A stretch of DNA of 64,000 nt from Linum tenue (Eukaryota > Streptophyta > Magnoliopsida > Malpighiales > Linaceae), in contig CAMGYJ010000002.1 of the NCBI GenBank assembly GCA_946122785.1, forward strand, positions 42,558,495 through 42,622,494. The letters run 5' to 3'. Under the pieces are notes generated by a model that worked only from the letters and a program-made list of their open reading frames with translations, did no database searches and had not been told where the DNA came from. The position numbers were made by a program, and so were the translations under genes. The number at the start of each line of letters is the position of its first letter. Positions within the stretch are counted from its first letter, which is position 1. Shown here in pieces: positions 23,437 through 34,192 of this stretch.

Positions 23437-24756
23437 TTGCAGGATATCCAAACCCAGCTGAGGAGCGTGGCTCAAGCAGTGGCGCAGAGGGCTCCTGGTA
23501 CCTTGCCGGGTCATACCATTCCTAATCCGAAGGACCCGAATGCCCACTGTAATGCCATCACAACCAGGAGTGGCAAGATGACTATTGATCCACCTGTTCG
23601 GGGACAAGAGAGAGAGGCCCCTGTTTTAGCATCTCCAGCGGTTGGAGAAGAAGCAGAGAAGGAGGTTGAGGTGCCTGCGCCTAAGCCGCAACCAGTAGTG
23701 AAGGAGTATATCCCACAACTCCCTTTCCCTACTCGGTTGCATAAAGACAGGCTAGAGGCAGAGTTCGGGAACTTCATGTCCATGCTTAGGAAGCTGAATG
23801 TACAAGTGCCCTTCCTGGAGGCACTATCCCAAATTCCTAAGTATGCAAAGTTCCTGAAAGATCTTCTCTCAAAGAAGCAGAAGCTGAGTGAGCTGGCCAC
23901 TGTGGAGCTTAGCGAGGAATGCTCGGCCATTCTGCAGAACAAGCTTCCGCAGAAGCAGAAGGACCCAGGTAGTTTTACTATCCTGTGCTCTATCGATAAA
24001 TGGCATGTAGAGAGGTCCTTGGCGGATCTAGGTGCTAGTATCAATGTCATGCCGTATAAATTGTTCAAGAAACTAGGCCTAGGTGAACCCCATGCGACTA
24101 GGATGAGCCTTCAATTAGTTGACCGATCTATAGTTCATCCTAGGGGCATAGTGGAAGACCTTCTGGTTAAGGTTGTCAAATTCGTTTATCCTGTGGATTT
24201 TGTTGTCTTGGACATCAATGAGGACACCGAAGTGCCCCTTATATTGGGAAGGCCTTTCCTGGCCACCGCCAAGGCTCTCATAGATGTACATGATGGGACC
24301 TTAGTTTTGAGGGATGGCGAGGAGCGAATAACCTTTTCTATTGCTAATACTCTTCCTGCTTCATCGCCGTTGCATGCTGTTTCTCACCAGGAGCACGAGT
24401 CTGTCGTGTATCATTCTGTGCTTCCCATTTTGCAGGATTCCCCTCCCTTATCTTTGCCGCCACTCCCATCCACTCCATTATCAGACATCAAAATCAGGGA
24501 GGAGTGGCGGCCGAAGCTGCAGGTAGCTAAGCCTGCTCGCAAGCAAACCGGAGACCACTATGAGCTGGTCCCGCCTCTTGAACCTCGACCATCTTGGCCA
24601 TCCGAGTATTCACTCGCTTGCATCCTGTCGGATGGCCAAGTCGAGTTGACGAACGCTGGTGGCCACATTCGTCGTGTGCATGGCCACCACCTAAAGCTGT
24701 ACCTCAAGAGCGATGTGGATCCGCTCTTGAAGGCACCTGCTCCTTCACCTCACTGA
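23437..24756 (+). CDS. Athila-like protease ORF fused to an integrase C-terminal remnant, 439 aa
   Basis: A long uninterrupted frame begins in the gag C-terminus (MQDIQTQLRS, then AITTRSGK). It continues through a spacer to an aspartic protease: ADLGASINVMP near 24025 is the active-site motif, and VPLILGRPFL near 24232 is the second conserved strand. Instead of reverse transcriptase, the frame passes through a proline-rich linker directly into VELTNAGGHIRRVHGHHLKLYL-like sequence, which resembles the end of Athila integrase. RT, RNase H and the integrase core are therefore deleted without breaking the frame. The size and intactness suggest the fusion was maintained for a time. Expression from an internal start is unproven. 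Confidence 0.8.
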   Translation: MQDIQTQLRSVAQAVAQRAPGTLPGHTIPNPKDPNAHCNAITTRSGKMTIDPPVRGQEREAPVLASPAVGEEAEKEVEVPAPKPQPVVKEYIPQLPFPTRLHKDRLEAEFGNFMSMLRKLNVQVPFLEALSQIPKYAKFLKDLLSKKQKLSELATVELSEECSAILQNKLPQKQKDPGSFTILCSIDKWHVERSLADLGASINVMPYKLFKKLGLGEPHATRMSLQLVDRSIVHPRGIVEDLLVKVVKFVYPVDFVVLDINEDTEVPLILGRPFLATAKALIDVHDGTLVLRDGEERITFSIANTLPASSPLHAVSHQEHESVVYHSVLPILQDSPPLSLPPLPSTPLSDIKIREEWRPKLQVAKPARKQTGDHYELVPPLEPRPSWPSEYSLACILSDGQVELTNAGGHIRRVHGHHLKLYLKSDVDPLLKAPAPSPH

Positions 24757-26854
24757 GCATCCACGCTACTGGTGTCCAGCTAAAAGACGGTAAAGAAGCG
24801 CTTGTGGGGAGGCAACCCCACCGAGGTTTGCATTTTCTTACCTATTTCCTTTTGATTTTTGTGTTTTTTGAATCTTGAGGTGTTGTTCCAGAGTCGAATG
24901 TCGTTTTTGAGTGAAAACAGGTTGAATTCGGGGCTCCAGCAGTTCACACGGCCATGCCTGAAACTCACACGGCCGTGTGGTTTTGAGCCCATGGTCGTGT
25001 GAAGGCTCAGCAAATTCCACACGGCCAAATGTGCAATTCGCACGGCCGTGTGGATTACCTCGGCCAGGACGTGTGGCCGACACAGGCAAATCTTAAGCTC
25101 ACACGGCCGTGTGGTTTTGACCCCTTGGCCGTGTGAGCTCTCGGCATTTTCCACACGGCCAGTGTGCTAGTGTGTTCTTGATGTTCGATTCGTGCAGAAC
25201 TGTCCATCTTCCCGTTTGTTTCTCGCTGACTCGTCCACTTCCAGTCCCCCGGTAGTATTTCAATCCGGTAACATCGTTCCCCTTATCTCTCCCTCTACTC
25301 CATTGAGGGCAATGTCGTGCTTAAGTGTGGGGGGTGCTTTGTATCGGTTGGAATCTATATATGTGTGCTTGGAGCCTAGTCCGCTGTTCAAATCTTACGA
25401 TCTGAGGGCTCCAAGTACTGCTGTTTGATCATATTGGCACTGTGTTGTGATTGGTGAATTGAATGGTGTTCGGATTGACGCATGACAGCTTGATTGTGAC
25501 TAGGACAACCTATAATGATGACTGAGACGTGCAGTAGAATTGTGTAGGGGTTAAGTTTTTCAACTGTTTGCTTACCAACTGTGACTTGGATTGATCACTT
25601 GTTCTTGACAGTCGTTTATGCACCTAGTTCAGGGAATCAGAATGTGAGATAGAGCATATAGGTAGCCATGTGAGATTTGAGCCTGCTCGTTTCTTTCTTG
25701 TGCGATAGATCCCTCTTCCATGATGTGTAGCATTCACGTTGTCACTAGCTAAGATGATGGGGGCATAGGATTAGCCCACGACCAAATTGACTGTCCTAAT
25801 GTGTCATATCCCCTAGTCCGCCCCTTTGAGCCGTGTGCTATCCTTTCTTTCGGTCTACAATGAAAAATCACCCTTTTGCATCTTTTAAAAGGTTCCACAG
25901 AGTGGTTTTTACATGTTTTCTGCTGTTTCTGCTAAATTTAATGTGAGTGTTGGAGGTAGTGCTTAAAAGTTGGGCATGTGTTTGAAATATGTGCATAAGT
26001 GGTGGTTCTCTTAAGTAATGAAAAGAAAATGAAAGAAAAACAAGAAAAAAATGAAAGCAAAAGAGAGCCACTACCAAAAATCTGAATAGTGCCCAATAAG
26101 TAGTGTTTCCTAGCAGTCTGGCTTGGAAATGCTGACATTTATATAACCTCCTTCGCTCTTGTGCTTTTGAGAATTTGAGTAATGCAGAATGGCAGAAAGG
26201 AAATACTGGTTTGTTTGATTTTGATTGTGTGGGTTTGGAAATGTGGAACCTTGTGTTGTGAATACTTCCACCACCTAAAAGGCCTTTTCCCCATGTCCAA
26301 GACCCTAGCCAGTCATTTGAACCTGTGTCTAAGACCTCCGGATTAGTTAGTGGTGACACCCCATATGTGAACTCTAGCATTTAGAGGCTGCCATCATGGT
26401 GAAGAGATGTTAGGGATTGAGAGAATAAGCATGCGCATTTTCGCATCAAATTGTCCTGACCCCACTGGTCGAGAGTGAGTGATTCATTTTTCATATTCTA
26501 TATACTCTTGTACCCTGGTGAGGACCTAGATTGCTCGGTCTCTATTCTGATGTCTTGAGTTGGATGCATGAGGTGACTGTTTTGAGTAAGTGGTTGAGTC
26601 AAGTCTAGGTTGGTTGGTGAACAGAAGGGGGACTCTTCCTTTACTCGATTTTGCTGCACTCGAATGTCCTTTGTGGTGGTTGTCCAGGTTGCTAGTGAAG
26701 TTGTTCATGTGTTGATGTTTGAAAGCCAGTACGATTCACGTGTTCTGTGCCTTTATGACTAGTCCCCAATGTTGGTATGATTGAAAATGTGAGCTTACCT
26801 TGTGTCTGACTTGGTTTGCTTGGGGACAAGCAAACGGTTAAGAGTGGGGGAGTT
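24757..26854 (+). other. Athila-like 3' non-coding region with polypurine tract
   Basis: There is no coding potential apart from short frames. Positions 24945-25160 hold at least six CACACGGCC/CCGTGTG blocks like those in the LTRs. Positions 26020-26070 are A-rich. The tract agagtgggggagtt (26841-26854) directly before the 3' LTR is the polypurine tract, preceded by the conserved tggggacaagcaaacggtta. Confidence 0.75.
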
Positions 26855-28193
26855 TGATAGACCGTTAATTGCACATGTTTTACCCCTATTCTTATACCGT
26901 TTGAGATGTGGATTCTCGTGTTTTAAGCCGATTTCACGCTAGGTTGTGCTTGTTTGTGATATTTCACGTCCTAGTACGTGAATGGAGGCTTGGGAGCGAG
27001 TTTGGGGGCGATTGGACGAAGATCGGACGAGTGGCGAAGCGCTGAGGAAGCCACACGGGCATTCCTGGAACCCACACGGCCGTGCAAGTCACCCTTGTGG
27101 CCGTGTAGTTTGTGCTGAGAGCTCACACGGGCATGGTGGAAATTCCACACGGCCGTGTGGGAAGCCTGAAGCCCAATTAATTGAGACGCAGCGTTTTGGA
27201 GGACACACGGGCATCTGGGTAAGCCACACGGCCGTGTAGCCTGCCCGTGTGAGTCGGGAAAATCTGGGTTTAACCCAATTTCGAGCCACAAGTGAGAGAA
27301 TCGACTTTTTGGAGCAAAAACAGAGCCCTAGAGAGAGAGAAAGTGCAAAGAACTCATCCTAAGAGTGGTTTTGGAGCTGGGTTTCATCAAATCATGCTTG
27401 GAGATCATCATAGGAGTGATAATCATCATCCCAGAGTAGATTCTTCACATTATTATAAGTATGACTGCTTTGTATCCTGTTTTCCCCTCTCTCTCTATGG
27501 AGTAGAACTTTCTCTCACTTGGGTATGAAGAACCCTAGTTCCATGTGTTAGGGATTTTGATTGTAATGACTTGGGATTGTTATACTGCTTGATTATAATC
27601 GAATGATGCATGATTCATTGAATTGATTGAAGTCTGATCAGCTTTTCTTGATTTCTGCTGCAACCTGAGATAGATAGAATCTGATTAGGTTGTTATAGCT
27701 ACATCATTCGGTAGTAGTGGATTGGCTATACGAGAGTTAGCCAATCTACCGCTTTGTACTAGAATCCAATTCCAGTAGTGGAGTTCTGTGTTCATAGCCT
27801 CAGCTTTCTATCCCGGTGAAGACTAGTCGTCTGCCGGGTAGTTTGACTGAGAGGGCTTTGTCAGCTTAAGAGATTCCAAGCTACTGTCGGATCTTCCGCA
27901 GTTCAATCAACAGTAAATCAACCCTGGGTAATTACAATTGAGACCTAACTAAGGAGCTCGGGGGACTCATTCCCAAGTGACTCTTCCTTGACTTCAGAAA
28001 ACCGAACCATTTCCTGCTTTTTACTGCTTTTACTTTAAACAACAATCATTCGACTTAGGTTGCTAGATAATAGATAATCACGGAGTAGGCAGTAGATCTA
28101 GACCCCGGGTTGTCATTAGAACTTGCTACTTTACTGCATTCCCGGACTGCGATTACACTTGGTCGCAGTTTGTTGTTGTGTTTTAGCGTGTCA
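26855..28193 (+). repeat. 3' LTR of the Athila-like element
   Basis: It starts TGATAGACCG and ends GCGTGTCA. It is collinear with the 5' LTR, with scattered substitutions and a few small indels. Confidence 0.95.
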
Positions 28194-29137
28194 GTATGCA
28201 AGCAACAGTGCAACAAAAAATTAGTATTGAAGCAGGAAAGGTAGACGCATTGAAAGAGTTCACGGCTGAAAAGGTAAGACTGGAGGAGGAACGAGAGAGG
28301 AAAAGAGAGGAACGAGAGAGGAAGAAAGAAGCATATAAGAGAGATAAGTTAATTGTGAAATTGATGGAAATGGATCTATCAACGATGACAGATGCACAAA
28401 AAATGTTGTATGAAAAGAAAATCCAAGAGTTACTGGGAGATCAGTGATTTTATTTCATGCTTTGAATAATTTATGTAGGTGTGCATTGTCGTACGCGTAT
28501 TTGCTTTGTGTTACAGTTTAAGACTTCATATGCATACCAATTTATGTGTATTTCATTTCCGTCATCACCTACAATAATCATGCGTTTAGGCTATGTAATT
28601 TAATCTTTAATGTAAGAGTTATGAATTTATTAATGTTGATTATCTCAAGTAAATAAACTATAAAAGTATAAAAACACGTTAATAAAGAAACTAAAATGAT
28701 TGTCCCAACTATTAAAAGAAAATGAAAAATGCAAGTAAAAAAGAAAAGGACAAACGTGGGCCATCTTTCACCCCACTAGCTATTTCATTTGGCATTTCAC
28801 TGGATGAAATATCCCATGTCTGACATGAGTTCCTCCAACCATGAAATAGCCAATGAAAGATGCCATGTCACTATGAAATAGGGAGAAGACAGGTGATGTG
28901 GATGCTCTAATAGGACTGATTAGATATTTCGTAGAAAAGGACAGATTTGTGTTTCAGCTGAGAATAAAATCAAGAGATAGCATTTGCCTACCATAGATAG
29001 ATAGACATCACAAGAAGGATTGATGTGCTGCTTCCGCTAGCTAGCCTGTGCTAAGGCTGTACGAGAATCCGCAATTCGATGTCATCTGATTTGCTGGGAA
29101 CTATTTAAGTTAATGACAATTGTTAAGAGGGTTGTTC

Positions 29138-32010
29138 TTTGCCGCCCGTATATTTACTATTTTCCGCTCATGTATTAATTCAAAATGACATTTTTGCCCC
29201 TATCAACACTCCTTCCATCACCCTCACACCCTTCCCTCCCAACCATCGTCGCCGGCCAGTGCAACCTCCGCCGCCGACCACCAAAAATCATCTCCACCTC
29301 CGTCCACCACATCATTGCCGCCGCCGGACCTCCCAAATCATCTCCGCCGGGGTCCACCACATCATCGCGGCCGCCGGACCTCCCAACTCACAACCGCCAG
29401 ACCTCCCAATAAACGAAACAGGGAAAAAAATGTCTGCTCGCCGGCCGCCGCGGACGGACGCCGTCTGCCTGCGAAAATCGGACGGGGTCCGCGCACAAGT
29501 GTCGGACGGGGTCCGATCTGCGGCATCAGTCGGGGTCCGATCTCTGGCATCAACGGGGTCGGTCGGACTTCGGACCGGAACGGGTGGTGCGACGCCGGAG
29601 TTCGGACGGTCGCCGCCGGAACTAAAATTAAAAAGCACTTTGATTGATGAAATTAATTAAAGCAATAAATATTAATAAATTGTGTTAAATGTGAATAATT
29701 AATGAAATTTGTTTCGGTTGGTAATTAAGGTTATTTGCGGAATAAAGGTCACATATCTTAATGAAGGAATTTTTTATGTTGTTAATTATGGGGAACGAAA
29801 TTAAGGCAAAAAGTTGAAGGAATAATCACTTTAGGTAATACAATTAACTTAATTGTACTTTCCGTGTTTGTCTATGCTAGCTGTTGAGTTTGTTCTCTTT
29901 AGGTAATTTTGTTTTTGTGTAAAAATAGTTGAAGGAATAAATGTGGCAACTAGTAACTAACAAGGGTGGATTTTGAAGGTGGTTAGTAATGATTAATTCA
30001 AAGAATATAGTTAAATTAGTTAGATTAGTGATTCAATCAAAGATTATGATTTGATTTTGACCAATTAGGTTCTAGCGAGATTAGGGTTTGACCTTGACTA
30101 ATTAGGGTAGGATTTGACCACATTTGAACCAATCCGACCCAAAATGACGTATAACGAACCAACTCGACTCCATCCAATCTTACACCGTCTACACCTCCCA
30201 AACCCTAAACCCTCATTCCAATAAAATAGCCACCTTCAATATCGATCCATCGAATGCTACTACGACATTGTTTTAGAGGCAAAATCGTCTGTGCATCCAC
30301 TACAACAATCGTTAGCATCGTTGAAATACACGTGGTAAGCTCATAAAACACCTCGTTACGACCCACAGAGCCCCAAAAAATCTCGATGAAAATTTGAACA
30401 CTATTCATCGTTTTATGTCCGGGACGTTCAATCGAGAAACGGTCAATTCCACTACAATCATATTCACATTTTAAGGGATCGATGAGAGTTTCTATAATTT
30501 TTCATGTTGATGGCTCTGGTAATTGCAAAAAGATGCATTTTTCCAACCTTCCACAATCACAAATAGTCCTCTCCGCAATCCGATTCCTTGGATAAAGTTT
30601 TATAAAAAATTTAATATATATTTTAGAACTATTCAAGACAATTAAATAAATTATCCATAAATTGTTCAAATTTAATATAGATTTCTAAAATTGTGGGCGG
30701 CAAATAGTAATCTACCGGCCGGCAAAATCTTAATTGGTGAAAGTCAAACCGTAATATCCTTAAACGCTAATTGGTAAAAATCAAACCCTCATTATATAAA
30801 TAAATTATGGATAATTATAAATAGTATGCAAATCAATAAATAATTATATTTATAATTATTAGAACCAATACCCACGTATGGTTTCATTAAGGAAAATGTT
30901 TGGATTGTCATTAATAATACAAAATCTCCTTTTTTCATGCTTAGTAGTGTTAATTAAGAGAATTTTTTACTATTATAATTGGAGAGATGAAATTAGACGT
31001 GAGTCATGGAGTAGGACATGTTAGTTAAGATTATTTTTTTCGGATGTCAATTAAGGAAATGGCATCAGATGTGGGTTATAGAATTATACGTGTTAATTAA
31101 GGAAAGACGTGTTGATTAAGGAATCTTTTTTACGGTTGTCAATTAGGGAAAAGGAATTAGACATGTTATTTTATCACCAATCTCCCTAATTCTATCAATT
31201 TAATTAGCACTATTATGTACAATATTTTGTATAATTATTTAATACAACTTACATTGTATTCGTTCAAATTAAGATGATTGTTAATTAGGGATGATTGTTA
31301 AGACCATTTCCATATTGTCTCATTTAACTATTTCCTTATTATCAATGGTTGTTAATTGCGGAAACGGATGTATTTGTGGGTTAATTAAAATTTTTTGGGG
31401 TGATTGTTAATTAAGACCATTTCCATATTGTCTCATTTAATTATTTCCTTATTATCAATGGTTGTTAATTGCGGAAACGAATGAATTTGTGGGTTAATTA
31501 AAGAATTTTGGTATTTAATAATAATTTAATAAAATATTTAAAAACTAATTATTAATTATGAATCCATAATCATTAATCAATTTTTGGGAAAGAAAAAGTC
31601 ACCGGCGATAGGTCCGCCGCCGGGAAACGTACGCCAGGCACAGGTCCGACACTGGCGGGAGGACGCCCTCCGACGCGGGAGGGCGGACCCCGTCCGACAA
31701 GAGCGGGTGGACCTCGTCTGTCGCGAGTGGGCGGACCCCGTCCGTCGTCAGTGGGCGGACCTTGTCCGATTGCAGGCGCCGGACCGTCCATCTCCGTGCC
31801 CGACGATGACCACCATCTCCGATCCGGCAAGGAGGTTGCAGTGGCCGGCGACGATGGTTGGGAGGGAGGAGGTGGAAGGGTTTGGGAGGGAAGGGTGTGA
31901 GGGTTGGGTTAGGGAATTGATAGGTTTAGGGTTTTTGAAATGGAGAAGGGGAAAAATTGTCCAATTTTTTTTAACTACGGGCGGCAAATAGTAAAAGCAA
32001 TGGCAGCAAA
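29138..32010. mobile_element. Long-TIR DNA transposon, MULE-like, non-coding
   Basis: Two inverted arms, about 29138-29660 and 31570-32010, match over about 450 bp. Each starts with a tttgc-gcc / tttactatt-ccgc terminal block. Each then has a pyrimidine-rich part containing ccatcgtcgccggcca and a GC-rich part with repeated ggacggggtcc units. The middle is AT-rich with no gene. An extra copy of the terminal motif (gggcggcaaatagtaat) at about 30695 suggests a nested or composite history. No clear target duplication was found (weak ggttgttc/agtgattc), so superfamily assignment is tentative. Confidence 0.7.
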
Positions 32011-32393
32011 TAGTGATTCATATTGTTAATGTTGGCCGATTGAGATAAAAGTTATCTTATAAAGAAAAATCACAACTAAAGTTGAGATATAACAATCACT
32101 AATTTTGAGGGATTATCTGTCACATCATAGAAACAATCCATGTATTGTTTCTGCTACAAAAAAAATGCATTGAAAACAATACATGCATATGAACAATCTC
32201 AACAAAACAATCGCAACTTCCAAACGACCCTTTAGTACCATTATGTGAGGATCATCGCTACCAACAAACAAGTTAGGGTAAGATAACTCGCTATATTGAT
32301 CTAACGGGGTATTAGATGATATCTATTACCCATGAGACATGCCAAAGTTATCTTCAATTCCTTACAAATTGATGCAAAAACTTTGATAACACA

Positions 32394-32819
32394 TAGGAAT
32401 GGCAATGGGCAAGTCCGAGGCGGGTATCTCGATACACATACCCGACTCGTGGCTGGTCGAGTAATTCATTACAGGATGCAGGTCGGGGCAATTCGACCCA
32501 ATGTTTATTTATTTTAGAAGGAAAACATGAGTAAATATTCAATTTTTTCATTAAAAAAATCCAATAAACAAAGTAAAATCTGATAAATGTTAAATTATTT
32601 TAAAAATTCAGGTTCTTACATATTTACGACTTTATTGTGGCTAAAATATGCGGTAATAAAAGTAAAATTATAAGCAAATCGAATAGAAAATATAATTTAG
32701 GCAAAGACGGGTCAAGAATGGGGCGGGTTCGGGCAGGTCAGGTCGAGGGAGAGTACCCATGTCCGCCTCGCCTTTAAACATGTCGGGTAAAACGGGTCAG
32801 GTCAGAATTGACATCCCTA
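32394..32819. mobile_element. hAT (Ac-like) MITE with exact 8-bp duplication
   Basis: The ends read TAGGAATGGCAAT and ATTGACATCCCTA. The 8-bp duplication ataacaca is exact (32386-32393 and 32820-32827). The interior matches the element at 15774. It lies in the last block of duplication unit 2; unit 1 has the empty site near 4358 (gataacatatg). Confidence 0.9.
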
Positions 32820-32840
32820 ATAACACATGAAAAATCATAT

Positions 32841-33711
32841 AGCACAACATTGGAGAGGCATGTTTTGGCTATCGCTATAATATTGGACGTTGGCTACAAG
32901 CTAATTATATATGGAAAGGCGTCTAGAGGAGGAGTTAACGAGGTGGATACATCCAATGCATATAGCACATGCCATAGGTAAACCATCTGAAATATAGTAT
33001 TGATTTGATCGTCACGATATACCATCCTTTCCGGCTATGGTTCTTGCATCATTCGTGCCTTGCTAACAATTTTCTTAGAGATGCCGTTAGCTAAGTGAGA
33101 TATCTTGGAAGGGACATTTCATCGAGCGACAAAGTTCCTGCCTTCCGCCTTCGAGCGACGAAGTTCCTCCTATATGATCCAGTGAGTTTGACGTTCAGCT
33201 CCTCGTTGAACCCACTAGAAGTTTGAGATTAGACTATGAGCACTTTTGATAATCCTTATGGTATAATAAATAGTGAGATTACATAAGTGAATTGCACATG
33301 AGTTATCGACTCTAAAAGAACCTCTTTCGCTACGATCGACATCGTACGTCTTCGCCTTCCAGTGCTTTAACTTCTTCTTCAACCTATCAAGTAAGATTGA
33401 GAATAATTTTTTTCCTTATCTCCCCACCACTGTCAGCAAAACCATATACTTGTCATGTTTGTTCATGATGAACACTCAAAATTCTTGATCAAACATAGCC
33501 TAAAGCAACATCATTTTCTCAAGATTCATTTTTTACGATAGTACATGCTTCAAGATTCATGACACAATATTAATTTATTATCCAAAAGACCAAAACACAG
33601 TCGAGTGTTTATTTTCAACAGAATACGACAATTCAAATAGTTAATATATGATAGCCTCACCTAGCAACGGTGTCTGTCCAATTACATTAGCCTAATCACC
33701 CATTCAACCAA
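32841..33711. other. Spacer, no supported gene
   Basis: Short open frames only. A small direct repeat (cgagcgac-aagttcct) occurs twice at about 33123-33166. Sequence at 33330-33480 may be further decayed minus-strand coding sequence, but I cannot assign it. Confidence 0.4.
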
Positions 33712-34073
33712 CTAATAAACATACCTAATTCCTTCAACAACATCAACTAACGTATCCTCACTAATATAGTAATCATATAGTGATTTATAATTATCATCCA
33801 TTTCCACCAGTGGTTAGATTCATCTTTGCAATCTTCCCCTTCATCCCCTTAACACGTACGATCACTCTCTCAAATTTTTGCAGTTTCTCAAATTTTTGCA
33901 GTTGCCTTCTCATCATGGTTGTCCTTTATCTGGATCTTGTGTGAGCAGCAGATCTTGTGAGCAACGAGATGAGTATGAAGGTCCAACTTCACCACAGATC
34001 CTTCATCCTCCAAATTTGAAGCTTCTAACGTCTTCAAGAGAACTCCCATTTTAGGATAGCTTCTGTCTTTCAA
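33712..34073 (-). pseudogene. Ubiquitin-like-domain protein fragment, copy 1
   Basis: Read leftwards, a broken frame ends with KSLYDYYISEDTLVDVVEG. This resembles the end of a ubiquitin fold (TL-DY-I-E-STL-LV in ubiquitin). Upstream pieces (RVIVRVKGMKGKIAKMNL; LEDEGSVVKLDLHTHL) resemble the start of tandem ubiquitin-like domains in plant multi-UBL proteins. At least two frame changes separate the pieces, and a short direct repeat (tctcaaatttttgcagt) lies at 33869-33902. The related but better copy lies at 40710-43695. It is probably inactive. Confidence 0.45.
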
Positions 34074-34192
34074 CCCTTATTCCAAGACGAGTGTGGATGC
34101 TTTCCTTTACGTAGAGTATGGTAGATGCCTATAAATATTTAAACTCGGGCACGATTTTCCCTCGAGTGGTGTTCAAGGTTATGGTGGTCATC

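Larger units (their letters stand above)
20494..28193 (+). mobile_element. Athila-like Ty3 LTR retrotransposon lacking RT (TR-GAG-like), 7.7 kb
   Basis: LTRs lie at 20494-21828 and 26855-28193, with an exact target duplication gtatg (20489-20493 and 28194-28198). A PBS-like motif follows the first LTR and a polypurine tract precedes the second. The interior encodes gag, a CCHC knuckle, the Athila-type motif AITTRSGK and an aspartic protease. Reverse transcriptase, RNase H and most of integrase are missing, so mobility would have needed a helper. The two LTRs look about 97-98% identical by eye. Confidence 0.95.
20340..28447 (+). pseudogene. Harbinger second ORF (DNA-binding partner), C-terminal part, split
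   Basis: PIF/Harbinger elements carry a second protein, Myb/trihelix-like, that helps the transposase bind DNA. Only its C-terminal part remains: an open frame at about 20340-20493 (with SRPPGRKASKDKGKR), interrupted by the Athila element. It resumes at 28199 after the target duplication. The second half is rich in charged coiled-coil sequence (EEERERKREERERKK) and ends KKIQELLGDQ at 28447. The frame is continuous across the insertion when one gtatg copy is removed, so the LTR element landed in what was then an open reading frame. The N-terminal DNA-binding part is absent. Confidence 0.8.
18456..28907. mobile_element. PIF/Harbinger element, split by an LTR retrotransposon
   Basis: The ends CCATCCACATCC (18456) and, inverted, GAGCATCCACATCACC (ending 28907) form the terminal repeats. 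The 3-bp target duplication TAA is on both sides (18453-18455 and 28908-28910), the family hallmark. It encodes a minus-strand DDE transposase and the tail of a plus-strand second ORF. Excluding the 7.7 kb Athila insertion the element is about 2.75 kb. In duplication unit 1 the matching site near 3988 (gaagggtttctaataag) is uninterrupted. Confidence 0.9.
8680..32840. repeat. Tandem duplication unit 2, expanded by nested insertions
   Basis: Blocks homologous to unit 1 occur at about 8690-9883 (A2 and flank), 17330-18453 (B2 and flank), 28911-29130, 32230-32393 and from 32820. The gaps are filled by a LINE (9899-17309), a Harbinger element (18456-28907), a long-TIR element (29138-32010) and a hAT MITE (32394-32819). 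Removing them restores a unit close in length to unit 1. Confidence 0.85.

Noticed and set aside
29139..29660. 173-codon Pro/Arg-rich ORF and overlapping frames
   Set aside because: It falls in the GC-rich arm of the long-TIR element, and similar frames appear in the inverted partner arm. No domain is present.
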